A program made the translations under genes and the position numbers. The notes beneath the pieces were generated by a model. It worked only from the letters and a program-made list of their open reading frames with translations, was not told where the DNA came from and did not search any database. From positions 1 through 43,394 of the forward strand of contig PMSU01000207.1 in NCBI GenBank assembly GCA_003168255.1: 43,394 nucleotides of DNA. Direction: 5' to 3'. This DNA comes from Actinomycetota bacterium. GTDB taxonomy: Bacteria; Actinomycetota; Actinomycetes; Streptosporangiales; Streptosporangiaceae. Positions 25,010 to 33,098 of this stretch are shown here, piece after piece (positions within the stretch are counted from its first letter, which is position 1; each line of letters begins with the position of its first letter).

Positions 25010-25909
25010 TCAGGGAGGCTGCGCGGCCACCGTGCCAGCCGCGCAGGGTTGGCTGGTGGAAAGCGGCGCGGCCACGCCGGGCCGCAGCACCGACTCGGTG
25101 ATCCGGCCGTCCCCCCACCCAGCGGGGTTCGCGGCTTCTCCCGAGTTGGCCATCCGGCGCACGAACAGGGGCCAGTTCGGGCCCCGCTCACCCGCGCCGG
25201 GCTGGCGCGGATGCCACTGATGGATGAGCAGTGATCCGGTGATGTCCTTGCGGTAGGTCAGGGAGTTGCGCACCCGCCACCACAGTTCGGTGTCCTCGTG
25301 GCCCCATCCGGTGTAGGCCTCGTCGAAGCCGCGCTCGGCCGCCAGCCAGCCGGAGGGGAGCACCATGAAGACGCCGACGGCCCTGGCGAAGGCCACCGGC
25401 CCGCACTGGGTGAGCATGCGGTCGTAGCTCGCGGGGTCACCCGGCGGTGCCCAGAGCTCCAGCTGGCGCGGGGCTATCCGCGGCACGCAGCAGAAGGCCG
25501 AGACCGCCCGCAGCTCTGCCACGGTCCTGGTCAGCAGATGCGGGTGCAAGATCACGTCGGCGTCGAGCTGGATCACATGAGTCACCGCGGGCATGGACCG
25601 CAGCGCGATCCTGAACGCTGTGTTGAAGGCCAGGCTCTTGTTCCACGCTCCGTCATGCTCGACGCGCAGGTACGACACCTGGTAGCGCTCGGCGAGCGAG
25701 GTCATGACCGACCTGTGCGGCGGCCGGCTGCCTAGGTCGGCCAGCAGCACCCACGCCGGGGGAGTGTCCTGAACCGCCAGGGAGCCGAGACAGGCCTCCA
25801 GCGGCGCCGTCCTGTCCCGGTTGGTGATGATCACGCCGAAGCTCGGGCGCGTCCCTGCATGCCACGCACTTGCGTTCTGCCTGGCTCCGTTCGGGACATT
25901 CTCTGCCAT
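25010..25909 (-). CDS. GT2-family glycosyltransferase with galactosyltransferase-like C-terminal motif
   Basis: 299 residues from ATG 25909; a longer frame from a TTG at 25945 is less likely because the GT-A fold starts right after the ATG. SFGVIITNRDRTAPLEACLG with SLAVQDTPPAWVLLADLGSR opens the domain. VIQLDADVILHPHLLTRTVA holds the DxD motif. GFDEAYTGWGHEDTELWWRV is the GWGxED motif of polypeptide-GalNAc/beta-galactosyltransferase-like (Glyco_transf_7C) domains, supplying the acid/base residue. It is the first gene of the minus-strand GT/regulator run, divergent from the YcaO gene across ~330 bp. The GWGxED type is compatible with direct peptide glycosylation; the acceptor is unproven. Confidence 0.85.
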   Translation of the reverse strand: MAENVPNGARQNASAWHAGTRPSFGVIITNRDRTAPLEACLGSLAVQDTPPAWVLLADLGSRPPHRSVMTSLAERYQVSYLRVEHDGAWNKSLAFNTAFRIALRSMPAVTHVIQLDADVILHPHLLTRTVAELRAVSAFCCVPRIAPRQLELWAPPGDPASYDRMLTQCGPVAFARAVGVFMVLPSGWLAAERGFDEAYTGWGHEDTELWWRVRNSLTYRKDITGSLLIHQWHPRQPGAGERGPNWPLFVRRMANSGEAANPAGWGDGRITESVLRPGVAAPLSTSQPCAAGTVAAQPP

Positions 25910-26243
25910 ACCCCGATGATGTGCGCGTCCGCATTGCCGCGTCAATAGCCGCGATTCATCAGGGTATAAAAATGCGCCAGGGCTGCCGCCCTGGTAGGTA
26001 CTGCGTAAGCGCTAAGTCACGCGCTGAAACCATCGGATACGAGTACTGACTGCCCGGTACGTACGTCAAAATCCCTGGTGGCGACCGCATTACCTACGGC
26101 ACGGCCACCGGATACGTAATGGCCGGCTGACCGATACGGAACGGGGATGTCAGTATTTACATGCGGTCACGCACCGTGCGACCATCGGCCTGACGGAGTA
26201 ATTCCACCACAATTCCTTTTCAATTCTTCGTGAGGATGTGGCC
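25910..26243. promoter_or_regulatory. Divergent promoter region between the glycosyltransferase and YcaO operons
   Basis: About 330 bp, clearly more AT-rich than the flanking genes, with no supported gene. It holds related short sequences: CATCGGATACGAGTACTGAC (26031), GGTACGTACGTC (26057), CACCGGATACGTAATGGCC (26106) and GACCGATACGGAAC (26129). The GTACGTAC core recurs within a 10-bp palindrome upstream of the precursor genes (41753-41762). These are candidate regulator sites. TGAGGA at 26231-26236 is the YcaO ribosome site. Confidence 0.5.
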
Positions 26244-28520
26244 GTGGAACGCCCTAGGCTTAAAGCCAATTTCGCCACGCGTGTCACCGCTGATGGCCGG
26301 GTCTTTCTTCTCGCCGAGAACCGGCACTTCCTGATCACTGGCCGCGGCAGCGCCACCGTGCTTCCCTACCTCGACGGTGCTCACACGATCGCGCAGATAG
26401 CCCAAGCCGTGAGCGGTGAGCTTTCGCTGCCCGAGACGCTCACCGCTGTCCGCAAGTTCGAAGCGTACGGGCAACTCGCGGACGGACGGCCGGAGCTTCC
26501 CGACGAGGAGATCGCGCACTGGGATGCGCTCGGCGTCGACCCTGCGGCGGCCAGGGCTGCGCTGCGCGACACCACGATCTCGCTGGTGACGCTGGACGGC
26601 GCGCCGGACGAGAGCGTGTTCCGCGCGCTGGCGGCGGAGGGGATGACCGTTGTCCGGTGCGGCGTGGCGGTGGCCGCCGAGCGCCGCGACACGCTGATCG
26701 TGGTCCTCACCGGCGACTACCTGCACTCCGGCCTCGACGAGCTGGACCGGCTGCTGGCCCGTGCGCCGCGGCCTTGGATCGCGGCCAAGGCAACGGGCCG
26801 GGCTGTCTGGCTGGGCCCCCTGATGGAATACGGGCGCACCGGCTGCTGGGCCTGCATGGCCCAGCGGCTGACCGCCAACCGGCAGGTCGAGCGCTACATC
26901 ACGGGCAAGCTGGCCGGGTCCCGGGTCGAGCTGCCCGCCGCGCACCTGGCCGCGGGCCCGACGGTGCTGGCCGGCCTGCTTGCCACCGAGATCGCCACCT
27001 TGGCCGTCACCGGAGCGGCGGCCAACATCGACGGCCGGATGATCACGATCGACCTGGTAAAGCTGGCCACCGACGAGCATGTGCTCGTGCGCAGGCCGCA
27101 ATGTGAGCGGTGCGGTGACCCGGGGCTGATCAGCGGCCGGGATCCCAAGGTCACGATCAGCTCGCGGCCGGTGGTCCGCGACCTCGAAGGCGGCCTGCGC
27201 GCCCGCCCGGCCGGCCAGGTCTTCGAGCAACTGCGCCACCACATCAGTCCCGTCATCGGCGCCGTCACCTGGCTGACGGCCGCGTCAGACGTGGAGGACG
27301 GGCTCACCTACAGCTACCGGGCCGGCCACAACTTCGCCATGGTGCGCGACAACATGGATCTGCTCCGGCGCAATCTGCGGGGCCAGAGCGGCGGGAAGGG
27401 CCGCACCGATCTCCAGGCGCGGGTCAGTGCCCTGGGTGAGGCGATCGAACGCTACAGCGGCGTCTGGCGGGGCGACGAGCCCGTCCGCCGCGCTTCCTTC
27501 GCGGAGCTCGGTCCCGACCAGGCGGTGCATCCCAGCGAGCTGCTGATGTTCTCCGACCGGCAGTACGAGCAGCGGCTGAAGTGGAACGCCGACCCCGCCA
27601 GCCGCCTCCAGATCGTGCCGGATCGACTGCCGGCCCACCGGCCCATCGACTGGACGGCTGGCTGGTCGCTGACCAGTGACCAGGTGCGTTACGTTCCTGC
27701 GGCGTACGCCTGGTTCGGTCACCCCGATCTGGAGCACGACTTCTACTGCTACGCGGACTCCAACGGCAACGCGGCCGGCGCCACCCTCGAGGAGGCGATC
27801 CTTCAGGGGTTCTTCGAGGTGGTGGAGCGGGACGCGGTCGCGCTCTGGTGGTACAACCGGCTCCGCCGGCCTGCCTTCGACCTCGACGCGCTCCATGATC
27901 CCTATGTCGACCGGCTGCGCGCCTTCTACGCGGGCCATGGCCGCAGCCTGTGGATGCTGGACATCACCGCCGATTTCGGCATCCCGACGCTGGTAGCGGT
28001 CTCGGCCAGGACCGGCCATCGCGTGCAGGACGTCCTGGTCGGATTCGGCGCGCATTTCGATCCGCAGATCGCGGCAGCCCGGGCGCTGACCGAGGTCAAC
28101 CAGTTCCTCCCGGCGGTCATCGAGCGCGACGCGGCCGGCCAGACGGTCTACCTCGAGGACGACATCGCCACGCTGACCTGGCTGCACGAGGTGAAGATCG
28201 AGAACGAGCCATGGCTGGCTCCGGATGGGGGCCAGCCCGCGCGTGACCTTGGCAGCTATCCGCCGGCCGATTTCAGCGACCTGGCGCAGGCCGTGACGCT
28301 GTGCGCGGAGCGGACCAGCGCCGCCGGGCTTGACCTCATCGTGCTCGACCAGACCCAGCCCGACCTGGACCTGAGCGTGGCCAAGGTCATCGTTCCCGGG
28401 ATGCGGCACTTCTGGCGCCGCCTGGGCGCGGGCCGCCTCTACACGGTGCCCGTCCAGCTCGGCTGGACCGGCCGGCCGGTCCGCGAAGACGAGATGAACC
28501 CGAGAAATGTCTTCTTCTAG
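26244..28520 (+). CDS. Fused RRE/E1-like/YcaO azoline-forming cyclodehydratase
   Basis: 758 residues. It activates backbone amides with ATP to turn Cys (or Ser/Thr) into azolines. Residues ~1-85 form a PqqD-like leader-binding RRE (FLITGRGSATVLPYLDGAHT, IAQIAQAVSG). About 95-330 is an E1/ThiF-like scaffold with two CxxC pairs (CWACMAQRL and CERCGD) for structural zinc. About 340-758 is the YcaO domain: YRAGHNFAMV, RVSALGEAIERYSGVWRGDE, and DSNGNAAGATLEEAILQGFF with EVVERDA, which carry the ATP/Mg ligands. The C-terminus ends NPRNVFF, not the PxPxP seen in many azoline YcaO proteins. The start is GTG 26244, 7 nt after GAGGA; GTG 26238 is too close to that site. First gene of the plus-strand maturation/export operon; SagB follows after 15 bp. 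Confidence 0.95.
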   Translation: MERPRLKANFATRVTADGRVFLLAENRHFLITGRGSATVLPYLDGAHTIAQIAQAVSGELSLPETLTAVRKFEAYGQLADGRPELPDEEIAHWDALGVDPAAARAALRDTTISLVTLDGAPDESVFRALAAEGMTVVRCGVAVAAERRDTLIVVLTGDYLHSGLDELDRLLARAPRPWIAAKATGRAVWLGPLMEYGRTGCWACMAQRLTANRQVERYITGKLAGSRVELPAAHLAAGPTVLAGLLATEIATLAVTGAAANIDGRMITIDLVKLATDEHVLVRRPQCERCGDPGLISGRDPKVTISSRPVVRDLEGGLRARPAGQVFEQLRHHISPVIGAVTWLTAASDVEDGLTYSYRAGHNFAMVRDNMDLLRRNLRGQSGGKGRTDLQARVSALGEAIERYSGVWRGDEPVRRASFAELGPDQAVHPSELLMFSDRQYEQRLKWNADPASRLQIVPDRLPAHRPIDWTAGWSLTSDQVRYVPAAYAWFGHPDLEHDFYCYADSNGNAAGATLEEAILQGFFEVVERDAVALWWYNRLRRPAFDLDALHDPYVDRLRAFYAGHGRSLWMLDITADFGIPTLVAVSARTGHRVQDVLVGFGAHFDPQIAAARALTEVNQFLPAVIERDAAGQTVYLEDDIATLTWLHEVKIENEPWLAPDGGQPARDLGSYPPADFSDLAQAVTLCAERTSAAGLDLIVLDQTQPDLDLSVAKVIVPGMRHFWRRLGAGRLYTVPVQLGWTGRPVREDEMNPRNVFF

Positions 28521-28535
28521 AAACCGAGGTAGGTC

Positions 28536-29975
28536 ATGGAAGCGGCCACATTATTCCCGGCGCGCGCGATCCGGCTGCGCCGTGACGCCACGATCAGGGC
28601 CGGCCAGGGCGGGCCCGTCATCGCCCTGGCTGACGCGTCGCTCCAGTTGCCCGGCTTGCCGTCGCGCATCTGCGCCCTGCTGGAGTCGCTTGCGTGCCGG
28701 GACGTGCCCGAGGCTGACGTGCAGCAGGACCTGGCGGCGGATGGCATGCCAGGACTGCTGCGATGGCAGGCCCTGGTCACCAAGCTGGACTCCGCGGGGC
28801 TGATCGAGCGCAGTGTGCTCACCCCGCAGGGCCCGGTCGCCCGGCTCCGCCAGGCCGCGGTAGGCCGCGGTCCTGGCAGTGCGGTCCGGGCGCCGGCCCA
28901 GGTGAAGCTGTCCCGGTTCACGGCCATCCGGGCGGCCGGCGGCAAGCTGGTCGCGGAGCGGCCAGGCGGCCATGCGCACGTCGAGCTGGAGACCGCCGTG
29001 ACCGGCGTGCTGGCCGCGCTGGCCGGCTGGACCAGCGCGGGCGATGGCGTCGCCGGACTCTCGCCGCAGCTGTCCCGCGCGGTGATCGACTTGTTCGCCG
29101 GCGCCGGCCTGCTCGCACCCGGCAGTCCCGACGACGACACCGAGTACACCGACGCCGCGCTCGCCCAGTGGTCCCAGGCCGACCTGTGGCTGCACGCGAC
29201 CAGCAGGGGAACCCGGCTGACCAGTGGCTACGGAGGCAGCTATCCGCTGGCCGGCCGCTTCCCCCCGCTGCCGGCCGTCAGGCCGGCACTGCCAGGGCCG
29301 CGGGTCGAGCTGCCGCGGCCCGACCTGGAGGTGACCGCCAAGGCCGATCCGCCACTGACCGAGGTGCTCGAGACACGCCGCTCGATACGGGCCCATGACC
29401 CGGCCGCGCCGATCACCCTCGGGCAGCTCGGGGAGCTGCTCTACCGGTCGGCCCGGATCCGGCGGGTCTTCCCGTGCGCCGACGGTCAGGAGGCGGCCGA
29501 CCGGCCCTACCCGGCCGGGGGCGCAGCCCACGAACTCGAGATCTACCCGCTGATCACCCGGTGCGAGGGTGCCCCGCCCGGCCTGTGGCACTACGCAGCG
29601 GCCGATCACGCGCTGGAACACGTCGCCGATCCCGGCCCGGCCACCGCCGCCCTCGTGATGGGGGCACGCGCCGCGAGCATCATGGCCGCCGACCCCCAGG
29701 TGGTGCTCATCGTCACCGCCCGGTTCGGCCGCGTCATGTGGAAGTACAACGCGATCGGATACTCCCTCGTGCTCAAGCACGTCGGCGTGCTCTATCAGAC
29801 CATCTACCTGGTCGCGGCCGCGATGGGCCTGGCCGTATGCGGGCTCGGCGGCGGGGACGCCGCGGACTTCGCCGCCGCGTCGGGCCTTGCGTACCACGCC
29901 GAGGGCAGCGTCGGTGAGCTCGTCATCGGCACGCCCGCCAGCGAATCTGCCAGCGAATCTGGAGGAAACAGATGA
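28536..29975 (+). CDS. SagB-type FMN-dependent azoline dehydrogenase
   Basis: 479 residues. The C-terminal ~220 are a nitroreductase-fold FMN oxidoreductase of the SagB type: VLETRRSIRAHDPAAPITLG with QLGELLYRSARI, then RPYPAGGAAHELEIYPLITR, WKYNAIGYSLVLKHVGVLYQ and AAAMGLAVCGLGGGDA. It would oxidise thiazolines to aromatic thiazoles. The N-terminal ~230 residues are helical/winged-helix-like and may bind the leader peptide or the cyclodehydratase. ATG 28536 follows GAGG by ~6 nt, 15 bp after the YcaO stop. Its TGA overlaps the ATG of the HlyD-like gene (ATGA), so translation is coupled. A dedicated dehydrogenase supports thiazoles rather than thiazolines as end state. Confidence 0.93.
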   Translation: MEAATLFPARAIRLRRDATIRAGQGGPVIALADASLQLPGLPSRICALLESLACRDVPEADVQQDLAADGMPGLLRWQALVTKLDSAGLIERSVLTPQGPVARLRQAAVGRGPGSAVRAPAQVKLSRFTAIRAAGGKLVAERPGGHAHVELETAVTGVLAALAGWTSAGDGVAGLSPQLSRAVIDLFAGAGLLAPGSPDDDTEYTDAALAQWSQADLWLHATSRGTRLTSGYGGSYPLAGRFPPLPAVRPALPGPRVELPRPDLEVTAKADPPLTEVLETRRSIRAHDPAAPITLGQLGELLYRSARIRRVFPCADGQEAADRPYPAGGAAHELEIYPLITRCEGAPPGLWHYAAADHALEHVADPGPATAALVMGARAASIMAADPQVVLIVTARFGRVMWKYNAIGYSLVLKHVGVLYQTIYLVAAAMGLAVCGLGGGDAADFAAASGLAYHAEGSVGELVIGTPASESASESGGNR

Positions 29976-30784
29976 ACTTCCGGTTCAAGGCGCTCGCGCA
30001 GCTCCGCGAGCCCGACGAGCTCGATGCCCCGGTCGTCCTGGCCTCGCCGCGCGGCTGGCTGGTGATCGCGTCGCTGACGCTGGTCACGGCGGCGGCAGTC
30101 GGCTGGGCGCTGTTCGGGCGGCTGCCGCAGACGGTGAGCGCGACCGGCCTGATCACCCGCCCGGAGGGTACGGTCCAGGTGCAGAGCCTGTACACGGGCA
30201 TGGTCGACGCGGTGCACGCGGGCATCGGCGGTTACGTGCGCGCCGGGCAGGAACTCGCCGACATCCGCGACGCGGGCGGCGCCAGCCACGAGATCGTCAG
30301 TCCGTTTGCCGGCCAGGTGACCAGCGTCGGCGTAGCTGTCGGCCAGGTGATCAGTACCGGCAGCGCGGTGGCCACCGTCGAGCGCAGCGCGGTCGGCGGC
30401 AGCCAGCTCGTCGCCCTGCTGCTGGTCCCTTCCAGCCAGGCAGCGCAGATCGTCCCCGGTGAGGGTGTCGGGCTTTCCGTGGCATCCGCACCGTCAGCAG
30501 CGTTCGGCCTGCTTCGCGGTCGGGTTGTTTCGGTCAGCCAGTTCCCGCTCACCAGCGCGGAGGTGAACGCCGTCCTCGGCGGCACCACGACGGCCGCGAT
30601 GTCCGGCGCGGGCGTGGCGCCCCGCCTGGTGACGGTGAGCCTGCAAAAAGACAGCCGTACCGCGTCCGGCTACGCCTGGACAACCGCGGCCGGGCCGCCG
30701 CAGGCACTGCCGGCCCAGACGACGGCGACGGGCACGGTCACCCTGGGCTCCCAGGCGCCCATCTCGCTGCTGTTCAGCAACTGA
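29972..30784 (+). CDS. HlyD-family adaptor of an NHLM-type bacteriocin exporter
   Basis: 270 residues. A short cytoplasmic N-terminus is followed by one transmembrane helix (about 28-48, GWLVIASLTLVTAAAVGWAL). An extracytoplasmic part then has two half-lipoyl/barrel segments: GTVQVQSLYTGMVDAVHAGI with GGYVRAGQELADI, and SPFAGQVTSVGVAVGQVIST with GSAVATVE. The long coiled coil of Gram-negative HlyD proteins is missing, as in the compact HlyD-like adaptors found with NHLP precursor systems. It probably bridges the two ABC transporters encoded next, outside the membrane. GGAGGAAACAG directly precedes the ATG, and the start overlaps the SagB stop. Confidence 0.87.
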   Translation: MNFRFKALAQLREPDELDAPVVLASPRGWLVIASLTLVTAAAVGWALFGRLPQTVSATGLITRPEGTVQVQSLYTGMVDAVHAGIGGYVRAGQELADIRDAGGASHEIVSPFAGQVTSVGVAVGQVISTGSAVATVERSAVGGSQLVALLLVPSSQAAQIVPGEGVGLSVASAPSAAFGLLRGRVVSVSQFPLTSAEVNAVLGGTTTAAMSGAGVAPRLVTVSLQKDSRTASGYAWTTAAGPPQALPAQTTATGTVTLGSQAPISLLFSN

Positions 30785-30839
30785 CCGATGACCTTCCGAT
30801 AGCTGGGGTGACCACGATGAGAATAAGCGAGGAGAGGTT

Positions 30840-33098
30840 ATGACCCAGGCTGCGGTCATGAGCCGGCCCGACGCGGGTGAGCCCGGTCATCCAGACGGGC
30901 TCGCGAATGAGAAAGGCAGCCGCCGCTGGCGGCGCTCTACCCCCACCGTCATCCAGATGGAGTCGGTCGAGTGCGGCGCCGCGGCGCTGGCGATGGTCCT
31001 CGGCTACTACGGCCGGTTCGTCCCGCTGGAGGAGCTGCGCACCGCCTGCGGCGTGTCGCGCGATGGCGCCAAGGCGTCCGCCGTCATCGCGGCCGCCCGC
31101 AGCTACGGGCTGATCGCCAAGGGCTTCCAGATGGAATCCGAACGGCTCGCGGAGATCCGCAAGCCGTGCATCATCTTCTGGGCGTTCCAGCATTTCATGG
31201 TCGTCGAGGGGGTCAGGAAGCGGTTTGGCAAGACCAAGGTGGCCGTCAACGACCCCGCCACCGGCCCCCGCATGATCGACTGGACCGATTTCGACTCGGG
31301 CTTCACCGGCGTGGTGCTCACGTTCGAGCCGGGGCCCGAGTTCCGCACCGGTGGCCGCCGCACCGGGGTCGCCGAGGCCCTGTTCGCCCGCCGCCTGCCT
31401 ACCGGCCGCGCCCTGCCGCTTGTTCTCCTCGCCAGCCTGCTGCTCGTCGTGCCCGGACTTGTCATCCCGGCATTTAGCAAGATCTTCATCGACGATCTTC
31501 TCACCGGGAACTCTCCCGGTTATCTGATGCCGCTGCTGGGGGCGATGCTCGCGACGGTCGCGGTCATGTGCGGGCTCACCGCGGTGCAGCGGCATTACAT
31601 GCTGCGCATCGAGACCCGGATGGGGCTGATTTCCGGCGCGCGCTTCTTCCGCCATCTGCTGCGCCTGCCCATCGAGTTCTTCCTCCAGCGCCAGCCCGCC
31701 GAGGTAGCCGGCCGCGTTGCCGCCAACGACATGGTGGCCGAGATCCTGTCCAGGGACATGGCTACCACGATGGTCAACCTGGTGCTCGTCGCCTTCTACG
31801 CGGTGCTGCTCGTTCACTACGACGTCCTGCTCGGCGTGATAGGCGTGACGATGGCGCTGCTCAACGTGGCGGTCCTGCGCTGGGTGGCGCGGGCGCGAAC
31901 GGACGCGGTCGAGGCGATGCGCGCCGACCGGGGGAAGCTCGGCGCGACCACATTCAACACGCTCAGGCTGATCGAGACGATCAAGGCGACCGGCGCCGAG
32001 CCTGACGCGTTCTCGCGCTGGGCCGGCTTCCTTGCCAAGGTGGTCACCGCGCGGCAGAAGCTGGGCATCCCGACCGCGATGGTGACCGCGGTGCCGCCGC
32101 TGCTCGCCACGGCCAACACGGGCCTGATCCTGCTCGTCGGGGGGCTCCGGGTCGCCGACGGCGCGCTGAGCCTCGGGCTGCTCGTGGCCTTCCAGGCGCT
32201 TCTCGGGGCGCTCAGCGGTCCGGTCACCCAGCTCACCAACCTTGGTGAGCGGCTACAGGACCTCACCGCGGACATGACCAGGCTGCGTGACGTCGAGCGG
32301 TATCCCGTCGACCGGGCCTTCACCGCCGAGCACCGGGCGATCAGCTCCCGGCTGACCGGCTCGCTGGAATTCAGGAACATCAGCTTCGGCTACAACCCGC
32401 TGGCCAAGCCCGTCATCGCGGATGTGTCCTTCACCGTCGCCCCCGGCCGGCGGATCGCGCTCGTCGGCGGCTCGGGCAGCGGGAAGTCGACCCTCGGCAA
32501 GCTGGCGGCCGGCCTGCACCAGCCGTGGTCTGGCCAGATCCTGCTCGACGGCATTCCGCGTGACGAGATCCCCCGAGAGGTGCTCGCGGCGTCGGTTGCC
32601 TACGTCGACCAGGACATCTGCCTATTCGAGGGCACCGTCAGGGACAACCTGACGCTATGGGACGACTCGGTGAGCGATGAGGCGATCATCCAGGCGCTGC
32701 ACGACGCGGCCCTGTTCGAGGTGATCAGCCAGCGCCCCGGCGGGATCCACAGCCTCGTCGGGGAGAGCGGCAGGAACTTCAGCGGCGGCCAGCGCCAGCG
32801 GCTCGAGCTCGCCAGGGCCCTGGTGGCCGGCCCGACGCTGGTGATACTCGACGAGGCCACCAGCGCCCTCGATTCAGATACCGAGCGCAGGGTTGTCGAC
32901 AGCCTGCGCCGGCGCGGGTGTGCCTGCCTGATCATCGCCCACCGGCTGTCCACCGTGCGCGAAGCCGACGAGATCATCGTCTTGCAGGATGGCCACCCGG
33001 TAGAGCGTGGCAGGCATCCGGATCTGCTCGCTAATGGCGGCCTGTACGCCGAGCTCGTGGCGAGCGGCGAGAACACGGCGGCGGAGGTGGCGGCATGA
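30840..33098 (+). CDS. NHLM-type peptidase-containing ABC transporter (C39 protease/permease/ATPase)
   Basis: 752 residues. The N-terminal C39 peptidase has its full triad visible: Cys45 in QMESVECGAAALAMVLGYYG, His118 in FWAFQHFMVVEG, Asp138 in VAVNDPATG. Residues ~180-470 are the six-helix permease (LPLVLLASLLLVVPGLVIPA and further helices). The ATPase at ~490-745 has Walker A GGSGSGKSTLGKLA, signature NFSGGQRQRLELARAL and Walker B TLVILDEATSALDSD. In this class (NHLM_micro_ABC1) the protease cuts the leader while the transporter exports the core; the expected site here is after SIAAG. Start ATG 30840 has GGAGAGG upstream. Its stop overlaps the next gene's ATG (ATGA). Confidence 0.95.
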   Translation: MTQAAVMSRPDAGEPGHPDGLANEKGSRRWRRSTPTVIQMESVECGAAALAMVLGYYGRFVPLEELRTACGVSRDGAKASAVIAAARSYGLIAKGFQMESERLAEIRKPCIIFWAFQHFMVVEGVRKRFGKTKVAVNDPATGPRMIDWTDFDSGFTGVVLTFEPGPEFRTGGRRTGVAEALFARRLPTGRALPLVLLASLLLVVPGLVIPAFSKIFIDDLLTGNSPGYLMPLLGAMLATVAVMCGLTAVQRHYMLRIETRMGLISGARFFRHLLRLPIEFFLQRQPAEVAGRVAANDMVAEILSRDMATTMVNLVLVAFYAVLLVHYDVLLGVIGVTMALLNVAVLRWVARARTDAVEAMRADRGKLGATTFNTLRLIETIKATGAEPDAFSRWAGFLAKVVTARQKLGIPTAMVTAVPPLLATANTGLILLVGGLRVADGALSLGLLVAFQALLGALSGPVTQLTNLGERLQDLTADMTRLRDVERYPVDRAFTAEHRAISSRLTGSLEFRNISFGYNPLAKPVIADVSFTVAPGRRIALVGGSGSGKSTLGKLAAGLHQPWSGQILLDGIPRDEIPREVLAASVAYVDQDICLFEGTVRDNLTLWDDSVSDEAIIQALHDAALFEVISQRPGGIHSLVGESGRNFSGGQRQRLELARALVAGPTLVILDEATSALDSDTERRVVDSLRRRGCACLIIAHRLSTVREADEIIVLQDGHPVERGRHPDLLANGGLYAELVASGENTAAEVAA

